From Bradyrhizobium lablabi (GTDB taxonomy: Bacteria > Pseudomonadota > Alphaproteobacteria > Rhizobiales > Xanthobacteraceae), in NCBI RefSeq assembly GCF_018131005.1, contig NZ_JAFCJK010000001.1, forward strand, positions 124,001 through 188,000: a DNA stretch of 64,000 nt, given 5' to 3'. The position numbers and the translations under genes are program-made. The notes beneath the pieces are model-generated. The model had not been told where the DNA came from. It searched no databases and was given only the letters and a program-made list of their open reading frames with translations. Of the stretch, positions 27,104-35,279 are shown piece by piece (positions within the stretch are counted from its first letter, which is position 1; each line of letters begins with the position of its first letter).

Positions 27104-28310
27104 CCAGGAAGGCGTCGGCGCCGGCAGCGCGGGCGGCCGCCTCGTCCTCGGCCCGGCCGGATATCCCGATGATGGCGATACGGCCGAGCGGCGGGGGAAG
27201 TGCGCGGATGCGCCCTATCGCCTCGACCCCGCCGATGCCGGGTAGCACCATATCCATCAACACCGCGTCGAACCCGCCCTGCCCGAGCCGATCGGGCGCG
27301 GCCTCGCCCTGACCGATGAATTCCGCTTGGTGGCCGAGTTCGGTCAGGATCGTGTTGAGCACGACGCGGCCGAAGGGATTGTCCTCAACGCTCAGCAACC
27401 GCAGACGCTGCGACGGGCCGGTCGCGGCCTCGTCGTCGGACTGGGCGGTCGCGGCAGCTTCGGCAGGCGCCAGCGTCACGTTCAACGTGAAGGTCGTGCC
27501 GCCACCCTTGCGCGCCGTCGCCACGATGTCGCCGCCCATGGCGCGGGCGAACTGTCTGACCGACGACAGGCCGAGCCCGGCGCCGCCGAAGCGCGCGGCG
27601 ATCGAGACATTGGCCTGCGAAAACGGCCTGAACAGACGCTTCACCTCCGACAGCGTGAGGCCGATGCCGCTGTCGGAGACCGCAAAGGCGACGCCGAACT
27701 TGCCCTTGCTGGCGCGAACAGGCGAAACCTGCAGGGCCACCCCTCCCCGCTCGGTGAATTTCACCGCATTGTCGATCAAATTCTCCAGCGCGGCGCGCAG
27801 GCGGACGGAATCGCCGACCGCAAAGGCGGGTAGTTTGTCGGAAATGGCGACCGAGGTCTGCAGCCCCTTGGCTGCGGCACGGCCGGCCAGCGAGTCTCCG
27901 GCATTTCGGACCAGCGTATGCAAATCGAAGAAATCCTGCCGGATCTCCAATCCCGGCCCCTCGCTGCGGGCAGCGTCGACAAACAGGGTCGCCAGGCTCG
28001 CCAGATGTTCCGCACCGGTCTTGATGGTGTCCACCCAGCGCCGCTCGCGCTCGCCAAGATCGGAAGTCGCCAGCAGATTGCTGATGGCGAGAATTCCCGT
28101 CAGCGGGGTCCGCACCTCGTGGGCAAAGGCCGCGAGCGCCGTCTCGACCATGCCGGGAACGGTGTTGGGCGCTGCCGCCTTGCGGCGCGGCTTCGTGCCT
28201 GCCTTGAGAACGCGCTTCTTGGTCGGCTTCCCCTTCGGTCGCCGCTTGCTGCGCCGTGCCCGCGATATTGCCGCCATGGTCTCAGTTGTCCCCGCCCCGG
28301 GAGATAGCAT
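27030..28310 (-). CDS. hybrid sensor histidine kinase with receiver domain
   Basis: 426 residues. A Lys/Arg-rich N-terminus is followed by HisKA (FAHEVRTPLTGILAISNLL, His phosphorylation site), HATPase_c (N-box LENLIDNAVKFTERG, DSGIGLT, GGAGLGLSSV) and a C-terminal receiver (SVEDNPFG, Asp in VLMDMVLPGIGG, Lys in FLVKPVSP). No sensor or membrane segment is seen, so it is probably a cytosolic kinase fed by another protein. The ATG at 28277 is an alternative start. It ends within the 3' end of the convergent YihY gene. Confidence 0.9.
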   Translation of the reverse strand: MLSPGAGTTETMAAISRARRSKRRPKGKPTKKRVLKAGTKPRRKAAAPNTVPGMVETALAAFAHEVRTPLTGILAISNLLATSDLGERERRWVDTIKTGAEHLASLATLFVDAARSEGPGLEIRQDFFDLHTLVRNAGDSLAGRAAAKGLQTSVAISDKLPAFAVGDSVRLRAALENLIDNAVKFTERGGVALQVSPVRASKGKFGVAFAVSDSGIGLTLSEVKRLFRPFSQANVSIAARFGGAGLGLSSVRQFARAMGGDIVATARKGGGTTFTLNVTLAPAEAAATAQSDDEAATGPSQRLRLLSVEDNPFGRVVLNTILTELGHQAEFIGQGEAAPDRLGQGGFDAVLMDMVLPGIGGVEAIGRIRALPPPLGRIAIIGISGRAEDEAAARAAGADAFLVKPVSPRALATALLEATRRAADAT

Positions 28311-28331
28311 GGCATGCCAGGACTATCCGAG

Positions 28332-29234
28332 TCACGGCGGCGGCGTTGGCTGACCACCGCAAAACGGCGGCAGGCCAACCAGCCGGCGGATGTCGGCCGG
28401 GCTCGCGCCCGCCGCGCGCAATTTGCGCAATCCGGTCGCCTTGGTCGATTTCGAGAGTTTCCGGCCGGCCTCGTCGCGTATCAGCCGGTGATGCCGGTAC
28501 AGCGGTGGGGAGATACCAAGCAAATCCTGCAGCAGGCGATGGACGCTGGTCGACCAGAACAGGTCGAGGCCCCGCACCACATCTGTGACGCCCTGCAGCG
28601 CATCGTCGACCGTGACGGAGAGATGGTAGCTGGTCGGCGTCTCCTTGCGCGCCAGGATGACGTCACCCCAGGCCTCCGACCGGGCGGCTACGTCGCCGGT
28701 TTCCCCGCATGGTCCTTCGCCCCGCTCGCGCCAGACGAGATTGCCCGCCCGCCGGCGGGCGGCCGTCATGTCGAGCCGCAGCGCGTAGGGCAGGCCCTGC
28801 GCGATCAACCGGTCGCGTTCTTCCCGCGGGAGCGATTTTGCCGTCCCCGGATAGAGCGGCGCGCCATCGGGATCGCGCGGCCATGCGCGCGCGGCCTCCT
28901 TCGCGGCGACGAGCCGCGCGATCTCGGCCCGGCTCTCGAAGCTCGGATAGATCAGGCCCTGCGCCGACAATGTGTCGATCGCATCGCGATAGGCGGCAAG
29001 GTGTTCCGACTGACGCCGCACCGGCGTATCCCAGGAGATGCCGAGCCAGGCGAGATCCTCGTAGATCGCCGCCTCGAACTCCGGCCGGCAGCGCGTCGCG
29101 TCGATATCCTCGATCCGCAGCAGGAAGCGCCCGCCCGACTGCCGCGCCAGGTCGAAATTGAGCAGCGCCGAATAAGCGTGACCGAGATGGAGATGGCCAT
29201 TCGGACTCGGCGCAAAGCGGAAAACGGGCGGCAT
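28332..29234 (-). CDS. gluQRS: glutamyl-Q tRNA(Asp) synthetase
   Basis: 300 residues from the ATG at 29234. The class I signatures are PSPNGHLHLGHAYSAL and KLSKS in GRKLSKSTKA. It lacks the anticodon-binding domain of GluRS, which is the mark of GluQRS; the protein activates Glu and attaches it to queuosine in tRNA(Asp). It is 21 bp upstream of the histidine kinase on the same strand. Confidence 0.92.
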   Translation of the reverse strand: MPPVFRFAPSPNGHLHLGHAYSALLNFDLARQSGGRFLLRIEDIDATRCRPEFEAAIYEDLAWLGISWDTPVRRQSEHLAAYRDAIDTLSAQGLIYPSFESRAEIARLVAAKEAARAWPRDPDGAPLYPGTAKSLPREERDRLIAQGLPYALRLDMTAARRRAGNLVWRERGEGPCGETGDVAARSEAWGDVILARKETPTSYHLSVTVDDALQGVTDVVRGLDLFWSTSVHRLLQDLLGISPPLYRHHRLIRDEAGRKLSKSTKATGLRKLRAAGASPADIRRLVGLPPFCGGQPTPPP

Positions 29235-29351
29235 GCTGATCACGCGTCAATTGCCGGGCTCGACCCGGCGGTCCATCTGAGCAAGACTCTGTTACGATAG
29301 GAGATGGATGCGCGGGTCAACCCCGCGCGCGACAAGTGAAGCCGATCCACG

Positions 29352-30098
29352 ATGCTGATCCACCTCGAAACCCAGGCCGATCTCGACGAAGCGATCCTCA
29401 AGCTCGTCGATCGGGACCGAAGGTTGCGGCCGATCCTGGAACTGACCGGCATGCCGGCGATCCGCCAGCGCGAGCCCGGCTTTGCCGGCCTCGCCGCCAT
29501 TGTCTGCGGCCAGCAACTCTCGACCGCCAGCGCCGCGGCGATCTGGGGACGCGTCAGCGGTGCCTTCGACCCGTTCCATCACGACGCAATCCGCAAAGCA
29601 CGCGCCGACCGCCTTGGCCGGCTCGGGCTGTCAGCGGCAAAAATCAGGACGTTGAAGCACATCGCGCGCGAGCTCGCCGAGGAACGGCTGAATCTCGACG
29701 TGCTCGCCAACGAAGAGGCCGACGCCGCGCACAACACGCTGACCGCGCTGCCTGGCATCGGCCCGTGGACCGCCGACATCTATCTGCTGTTCTGTCTCGG
29801 CCATGGCGATGCCTGGCCTGCGGGCGACCTCGCCGTGCAGGAAGCCGTCAAGGTCGGCCTCGGGCTGAAGACGCGCCCGACGGCGAAACAGATGGCGCCG
29901 CTCGCCGAGCCATGGCGTCCCTTGCGCGGCGCCGCCGCGCATTTGTGGTGGGCCTATTATCGCGTTCTCAGGAAACGCGAAGGCGTCATCGCAAGCGGGA
30001 AGGAAGTGAACAACGTTTCAAACTTTGTTGCGGTTGCCAAGCCACCCACCGACAAAGCAAAGATCACCATGCGCAAAAAGCCGGGATCAGGACAATGA
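29352..30098 (+). CDS. AlkA-type DNA-3-methyladenine glycosylase
   Basis: 248 residues. The helix-hairpin-helix LPGIGPWTADIYLLF and the catalytic Asp in WPAGDLAVQEAV identify the HhH-GPD glycosylase fold, with LAAIVCGQQLSTASAAAIWGR as the expected front helix. It excises alkylated purines. The stop overlaps the DUF2855 start (ATGA at 30095-30098), so the two are coupled. Confidence 0.9.
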   Translation: MLIHLETQADLDEAILKLVDRDRRLRPILELTGMPAIRQREPGFAGLAAIVCGQQLSTASAAAIWGRVSGAFDPFHHDAIRKARADRLGRLGLSAAKIRTLKHIARELAEERLNLDVLANEEADAAHNTLTALPGIGPWTADIYLLFCLGHGDAWPAGDLAVQEAVKVGLGLKTRPTAKQMAPLAEPWRPLRGAAAHLWWAYYRVLRKREGVIASGKEVNNVSNFVAVAKPPTDKAKITMRKKPGSGQ

Positions 30099-31186
30099 AC
30101 GCGACCGACTTCATCGTTCTCCGCGACGATCTGCAGCAATGCAAGGTGATCGAGACGCAACTGCCCGATGCGGCGACGCTGCCGCCTGATACGCTGCTCG
30201 TGAAGGTGACGCGTTTCGCACTCACCGCCAACAACATCACTTACGCCGTCGTGGGCGACCAGCTCAAATACTGGGAGCTGTTCCCGGCACCGGAGGGCTA
30301 CGGCAACATCCCGGTCTGGGGTTTTGGCGAGGTGATCGCCTCGATGCATCCCGGCGTCGCAGTCGGCGAAATGCTGTTCGGCTATTTCCCGATGGCGACG
30401 CACCTGGTCATCGAGGCCACCGATGTCAGCAAGCGCGGCCTGCGCGATGGAGCCGCTCATCGGCAAAGCGTGGCGCCGGTCTACAATGCCTATGCCCGCG
30501 TTTCCGTCGATCCAGCATTTGCCGGCCGGCAGGGTGACTACCAGGCGCTGCTGCGGCCATTGTTCATGCTGTCATTCCTGGTGGATGATTTTCTTGCCGA
30601 GCAGGATTTCTGCGGCGCGCGCAGCATCCTGCTGTCGTCGGCTTCGAGCAAGACGGCGTTCGGGCTTGCCCATCTCGTGCACACGCAGCGTCCGGGCATC
30701 CGTGTGGTCGGACTGACCTCGGCCGGCAATGTCGATTTCGTCAAATCGCTCGGCTGCTACGACGAGATCGTCACCTATGACCGCATCACGTCGTTACCTG
30801 CGACGGAGCCGGTCGCCTATGTCGACATGGCGGGCAGCAGTTCGCTGCGCGAGACGCTGCACCGGCATTTCGGCGCGCAGATGAAATATTCCGGCCAGAT
30901 CGGACTGACCCATCGCGGCCGGAGGCCTGATGAACCCGCATTGCCCGGCGCCAAACCGACCCGGTTCTTCGCACCCGATCAAATCCGCAAGCGCGCCAAG
31001 GAATGGGGACCGGGCGGCGTCGAACAGCGTTTTGGCGCCGCATGGGCAGAGTTTGCGCCGCGGCTCCCGGCTTGGCTCGAGGTTATCGAGCGGCGCGGAC
31101 CGGCGGCGGTCCGCGAGGCCTATCTCGACACCCTCAACGGTCGCATTCCGCCGAATCAAGGCTTGATCCTGTCGCTGGCCGAATAG
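30095..31186 (+). CDS. DUF2855 family protein
   Basis: 363 residues from the ATG at 30095. The sequence opens FIVLRDDLQQCKVIE and contains LVKVTRFALTANNITYAVVG, YWELFPAPEGYG and GFGEVIAS. These match DUF2855 as I know it; the overall layout recalls the medium-chain dehydrogenase fold (a GroES-like front and a Rossmann-like SSASSKTAFGLAHLV), but no function is established. An in-frame extension to 29336 is a shadow of the glycosylase gene. It is translationally coupled to that glycosylase. Confidence 0.85.
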   Translation: MNATDFIVLRDDLQQCKVIETQLPDAATLPPDTLLVKVTRFALTANNITYAVVGDQLKYWELFPAPEGYGNIPVWGFGEVIASMHPGVAVGEMLFGYFPMATHLVIEATDVSKRGLRDGAAHRQSVAPVYNAYARVSVDPAFAGRQGDYQALLRPLFMLSFLVDDFLAEQDFCGARSILLSSASSKTAFGLAHLVHTQRPGIRVVGLTSAGNVDFVKSLGCYDEIVTYDRITSLPATEPVAYVDMAGSSSLRETLHRHFGAQMKYSGQIGLTHRGRRPDEPALPGAKPTRFFAPDQIRKRAKEWGPGGVEQRFGAAWAEFAPRLPAWLEVIERRGPAAVREAYLDTLNGRIPPNQGLILSLAE

Positions 31187-31298
31187 CGGACATCTCGTTG
31201 GCGCCCTTCCTGCGCGCCTTCGATTAGGTATAGGCTCCGACGCAACGTAGCGCCGCAGAGACGGCCGACCACGAGAAACGCCCGACGAGAAACGCCCA

Positions 31299-33086
31299 AT
31301 GCTCGACAAGACGGAAGACGTATCGGTCGCCGCCGACAATTGGCTTGTGCAGTTCGAGGACGCGCTGGCGAGCACGGACGACGTCCTGCTGAAACCGCTG
31401 TTCCATCCGGAGAGCTACTGGCGCGACGTGCTGGCGCTGAGCTGGAACATCCAGACGGTGAACCGCGCGTTCGCGATCCTCGACGAGTTGCCCGCGCATG
31501 CGCGCCACAGCGCGCCGCATGACTTTCGCATCGATGCCGATCGCGCCGCCCCGCGGCGCGTGATGCGCGCCGGCACCAACACGATCGAGGCGATCTTCAA
31601 GTTCGAGACGTCGATCGGCCGTGGCCATGGCATCGTGCGGCTGATCCCTGATGCCGCCGACGACAATCGCCTGAAGGCCTGGACACTGCTCACCGCGCTT
31701 GAGGAACTCAAGGGCTTCGAGGAGCAACGAGGCAGCACGCGCCCGCGCGGGCAAGCCTATTCACGCGATTTCCGCGGCCCCAACTGGCTCGACCAGCGCA
31801 AGACGTCGGCCGAATATGCCGATCGCGATCCTGTCGTGCTCGTGGTCGGCGGCGGGCAGGCGGGGCTGTCCATCGCGGCACGGCTGAAGCAACTCGGGAT
31901 CGACACGCTGATTGTCGATCGCGAGGCGCGCATTGGCGACAACTGGCGGAAACGCTATCACGCGCTCACCCTGCACAACCAGGTGCAAGTCAATCATCTG
32001 CCTTACATGCCATTCCCGCCGAACTGGCCGGTCTATATTCCCAAGGACAAGCTCGCCAACTGGTTCGAATCCTATGTCGACGCCATGGAGTTGAATTTCT
32101 GGACCGGCACGGATTTCCAAAGCGGCAGCTACGACGACGCGCAGGGACGCTGGAACGTGGTGCTCCGCCGCGCCGACGGCACCACGCGCGAGATGCGGCC
32201 TCGTCATGTCGTGATGGCGACCGGCGTCAGCGGCATTCCCAACCTGCCCAGCATTCCGTCGCTGAAGAACTTCGCCGGCAAGATCGTCCATTCCAGCCGC
32301 TACGAGGACGGCGAGGACTGGAGCGGCAAGCGGGCTCTCGTTATCGGCACCGGCAACAGCGGCCACGATATCGCGCAGGACCTGCATTCGAGCGGCGCCG
32401 ACGTCACGCTGATTCAGCGTTCCCCGACGTTGATCACGAACATCGAACCGTCGGCACAGCTCGCCTATGCCGCCTACAACGAAGGCACACTCGACGACAA
32501 CGACCTGATCGCGGCATCGATGCCGCTGACGCTCGCCAGGCGCAGCCATATGCTGATGACCGAGCAGTCGAAGGAGCTCGACAAGGACCTGCTCGAGGGA
32601 TTGAGGCGCGTCGGGTTCAAGCTCGATTTCGGCGACGGCGAAACCGGCTGGCAGTTCAAGTATCTCACCCGCGGCGGCGGCTACTATTTCAATGTCGGCT
32701 GCTCGGATCTCGTGGTCGGCGGCGCGATCAAGCTGAAACAGTTTTCCGATATCGAGACATTCGTGAGCGACGGCGCGCGGCTGACAAGCGGCGATACGGT
32801 TCGGGCCGACCTGATCGTGCTGGCGACCGGGTACCGGCCTCAGGAAGAGTTGGTGCGAAAACTGTTCGGCGAGACCATGGCTGCCCGCGTCGGGCCGATC
32901 TGGGGCTTTGGCGAGGGACAGGAGCTGCGCAACATGTACACGCGCACGCCACAGCCGGGACTCTGGTTCATCGCCGGTAGCCTCGCGCAATGCCGCATCA
33001 ATTCGCTATACCTCGCGCTGCAGATCAAGGCGATCGAGGAAGGCCTCTTGCCGCGCGACGTCGGTCCGCGGGCCAACCTTGCTTAA
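31299..33086 (+). CDS. flavin-containing monooxygenase with N-terminal SnoaL-like domain
   Basis: 595 residues. Residues about 1-140 form an NTF2/SnoaL-like domain; from about 170 on is a class B flavin monooxygenase with FAD motif VVGGGQAGLSIAARL, a second nucleotide motif IGTGNSGHDIAQDL, and the ATG motif LATGYRPQ. These enzymes oxygenate ketones or heteroatoms using NADPH and O2. The NHL-repeat gene starts 16 bp after its stop and is probably in the same operon. The substrate is not known. Confidence 0.88.
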   Translation: MLDKTEDVSVAADNWLVQFEDALASTDDVLLKPLFHPESYWRDVLALSWNIQTVNRAFAILDELPAHARHSAPHDFRIDADRAAPRRVMRAGTNTIEAIFKFETSIGRGHGIVRLIPDAADDNRLKAWTLLTALEELKGFEEQRGSTRPRGQAYSRDFRGPNWLDQRKTSAEYADRDPVVLVVGGGQAGLSIAARLKQLGIDTLIVDREARIGDNWRKRYHALTLHNQVQVNHLPYMPFPPNWPVYIPKDKLANWFESYVDAMELNFWTGTDFQSGSYDDAQGRWNVVLRRADGTTREMRPRHVVMATGVSGIPNLPSIPSLKNFAGKIVHSSRYEDGEDWSGKRALVIGTGNSGHDIAQDLHSSGADVTLIQRSPTLITNIEPSAQLAYAAYNEGTLDDNDLIAASMPLTLARRSHMLMTEQSKELDKDLLEGLRRVGFKLDFGDGETGWQFKYLTRGGGYYFNVGCSDLVVGGAIKLKQFSDIETFVSDGARLTSGDTVRADLIVLATGYRPQEELVRKLFGETMAARVGPIWGFGEGQELRNMYTRTPQPGLWFIAGSLAQCRINSLYLALQIKAIEEGLLPRDVGPRANLA

Positions 33087-33101
33087 ATCACGGAGACAGG
33101 C

Positions 33102-34079
33102 ATGGCGACCATTTTGGGCGCGGGCGAGCATCGCTACCGCGTGGTGGAGAATTGGGCCAAATTGCCTGACGGCTGGAGCCTGACCGACGTCGCTTCGGTC
33201 GCGGTCGACAGCAAGGACCGCATCTATGTCTTCAACCGCGGCGCGCATCCGATGGTGGTGCTCGACCGCGAAGGAAATTTCATCGGAAGCTGGGGCGAAG
33301 GAGTGTTCTCCCGCGCCCACGGCCTGCATATCGACGCCGATGACAATCTTTATTGCACTGACGACGGCGACCACACCGTTCGCAAATGCTCCACCGATGG
33401 CAAGGTGCTGCTGACGATCGGCATCCCGAACAAGCCGGCGCCCTTCATGAGCGGCGAGCCGTTTCACCGTTGCACCCACACGGCGCTGTCGCCGAAGGGC
33501 GAGATCTACGTCTCGGACGGCTATGGCAACGCCTGCGTCCACAAATACACGCCCGACGGCAGGCTGATCAAAACCTGGGGCGAGCCCGGCACCGATCCCG
33601 GCCAGTTCAACATCGTGCACAATATCGCGACCGATGCCGACGGCTTCGTCTATGTCGCCGATCGCGAGAACCATCGCGTGCAGGTGTTCGACGGCAACGG
33701 CAGATACGAGACGCAGTGGAACAATCTGCATCGCCCCTGCGCGCTGTGCTGCTGCGGAGGCGGCAAGCAGCCGAACTTCATCATCGGCGAGCTCGGCCCC
33801 GGCATGCCGGTCAACCGCAAGGTCCCCAATCTCGGCCCGCGCCTGTCGATCGTGGACGCCAGGGGCAATCGCATCGCCCGCCTCGGCGGCGAACACGGCC
33901 CCGGCGTTGAGACCGGAAAGTTCCTTGCACCGCACGGCATCGCGCTCGATTCCAGGGGCGACATCTACGTCGGCGAGGTCGGCGTCACCGACTGGAAGAC
34001 GAGTTTCCCCGATACGGAGATGCCGGCGGCAGTGCGGGTAGCGCGCTGCTTGCAGAAGCTGGAGAAGGTGACGGCGTAG
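33102..34079 (+). CDS. NHL-repeat protein, peptidyl-hydroxyglycine amidating lyase-like
   Basis: 325 residues, a six-bladed propeller of NHL repeats: VAVDSKDRIYVFNRGAHPMVV, LHIDADDNLYCTDDGDHTVRK, ISDGYGN-like EIYVSDGYGNACVHKY, and NIATDADGFVYVADRENHRVQVFD. The pattern resembles the peptidyl-alpha-hydroxyglycine alpha-amidating lyase family, but the catalytic residues of that enzyme have not been checked. It lacks a clear signal peptide. Confidence 0.8.
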   Translation: MATILGAGEHRYRVVENWAKLPDGWSLTDVASVAVDSKDRIYVFNRGAHPMVVLDREGNFIGSWGEGVFSRAHGLHIDADDNLYCTDDGDHTVRKCSTDGKVLLTIGIPNKPAPFMSGEPFHRCTHTALSPKGEIYVSDGYGNACVHKYTPDGRLIKTWGEPGTDPGQFNIVHNIATDADGFVYVADRENHRVQVFDGNGRYETQWNNLHRPCALCCCGGGKQPNFIIGELGPGMPVNRKVPNLGPRLSIVDARGNRIARLGGEHGPGVETGKFLAPHGIALDSRGDIYVGEVGVTDWKTSFPDTEMPAAVRVARCLQKLEKVTA

Positions 34080-34094
34080 CCGTTGCGAGCACCC

Positions 34095-34206
34095 TTGCTC
34101 GTTTCCGTCATGCTGAGGAGCGCGGAACGCGCTTCACGAAGCATGCACGGCCACCGCCGGGGCCGTTCATCCTTCGAGGCTCGCGTCGCGAGCATCTCAG
34201 GATGTC
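34095..34206. repeat. REP-type intergenic repeat
   Basis: Contains TCATGCTGAGGAGCGC, then CTTCACGAAGCATGCACGGCC, CATCCTTCGAGGCTCGCG and CATCTCAGGATG. The ends are inverted copies (CATGCTGAG ... CTCAGGATG) around two hairpins. The unit at 50484-50583 shows the same CATCCTGAGG and CCTCGAAGGATGAACGGCC words, so they belong to one family. Confidence 0.7.
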
Positions 34207-34229
34207 GGGTCAGATAGTACGCTGGAAGC

Positions 34230-35207
34230 TCATTCCGCCTTGATCCCCGACGCCTTGATGATCGGCCACCAGCGATCGGCTTCCTGCTTCTGAAGTGCGC
34301 GCAGCGATTCGGGCGACTGCCGCTGCAGCGGCGTGATCTGAATTCCCAGTTCGTCGAAGCGATGCTTCACCTTGGGGTTGGCCAGCACCTGCGTCATGGT
34401 CGCGTTCAGCTTGGCGATGACGTCCTTTGGTGTGCCCTTCGGCACCCAGAGCCCATACCAGAGCGAGGCGAGGAAGCCTGGCAGGCCCGCCTCGTCAGCG
34501 GTCGGAATCGCAGGCGAAGACGGCAGCCTCACCTGGCCGGTGATCGCGAACGGCCTGACGCTGCCGGCGCCGAGCAGCGCGCGGAAATTCGACGCCGGCT
34601 CGATCATGAAATCGATCTGCTCGGCGAGCAGATCCTGCATCGCGGGTCCGTTGCCGCGATACGGAACGAACTGAAACTTCGTTCCGGTGGCCTTCTGAAA
34701 TGCGATTCCGGCGAGGTGGCCGGTGGCGCCGACGCCGGCGATGCCGACGGAAGCCCTGTCGGGATTGGCCTTCAGCCAGGCGATCAGCCCCTTCAGATCG
34801 TCCGCCGGAAAGTTCTTCCTGCCGACGATCAGGAGCGGCTCGCTGCCGATCTCGATGATGGGCTCGAGATCCTTCAACAGATTAAACGGTAGCGCGTAGA
34901 GGCCGCCTGTCAGCACATGCGTGGTCGAGGTGCCGATGCTGAGCGTGTAGCCGTCATTTGGCGAGCGCACCGCGCGGGTGACGCCGATGCTGCCGGCCGC
35001 GCCACCGGCATTCTCGATCACGATCGGCTGGCTGAGCACGGGCCGCATGCTCTCGGCCAGGAATCGCGCAAGGGTGTCGGTGGCGCCGCCGGCCGGGAAC
35101 GGCACGATCATGGTGATCGGCCGAGACGGGTAGTCTTCAGCGAAAGCCGTGCCCGCCGCGACCAAGCCAAGCAGCAACGCCGCCATCAATGCAAGCCAAC
35201 TCCGCAT
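34230..35207 (-). CDS. Bug-family tripartite tricarboxylate transporter substrate-binding protein
   Basis: 325 residues with a clear signal peptide (SWLALMAALLLGLVAAGTAFA). The mature part starts EDYPSRPITMIVPFPAGGATDTLARFL, the standard Bug/TctC opening, followed by KATGTKFQFVPYRGNGPAM and SPAIPTADEAGLPGF. Such proteins bind small carboxylates in the periplasm for TTT transporters, but no tctAB genes are beside it, so it works alone or with a distant transporter. Confidence 0.9.
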   Translation of the reverse strand: MRSWLALMAALLLGLVAAGTAFAEDYPSRPITMIVPFPAGGATDTLARFLAESMRPVLSQPIVIENAGGAAGSIGVTRAVRSPNDGYTLSIGTSTTHVLTGGLYALPFNLLKDLEPIIEIGSEPLLIVGRKNFPADDLKGLIAWLKANPDRASVGIAGVGATGHLAGIAFQKATGTKFQFVPYRGNGPAMQDLLAEQIDFMIEPASNFRALLGAGSVRPFAITGQVRLPSSPAIPTADEAGLPGFLASLWYGLWVPKGTPKDVIAKLNATMTQVLANPKVKHRFDELGIQITPLQRQSPESLRALQKQEADRWWPIIKASGIKAE

Positions 35208-35279
35208 CGGAAATTCTCCTGCACCGCGCTCTTTGGGGCGCGTGTCATTCGTTACTCTTTGCGGCTTTTCCTGCGGAAA

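Noticed and set aside
32062..32075. GGTTCGAATCC, the tRNA T-loop word
   Set aside because: It lies inside the flavin monooxygenase reading frame, and no acceptor or anticodon stem can be formed around it.
31186..34079. Flavin monooxygenase plus NHL lyase-like gene as a natural product cluster
   Set aside because: No synthase, carrier protein or precursor peptide is nearby; two genes are not enough to claim such a cluster.
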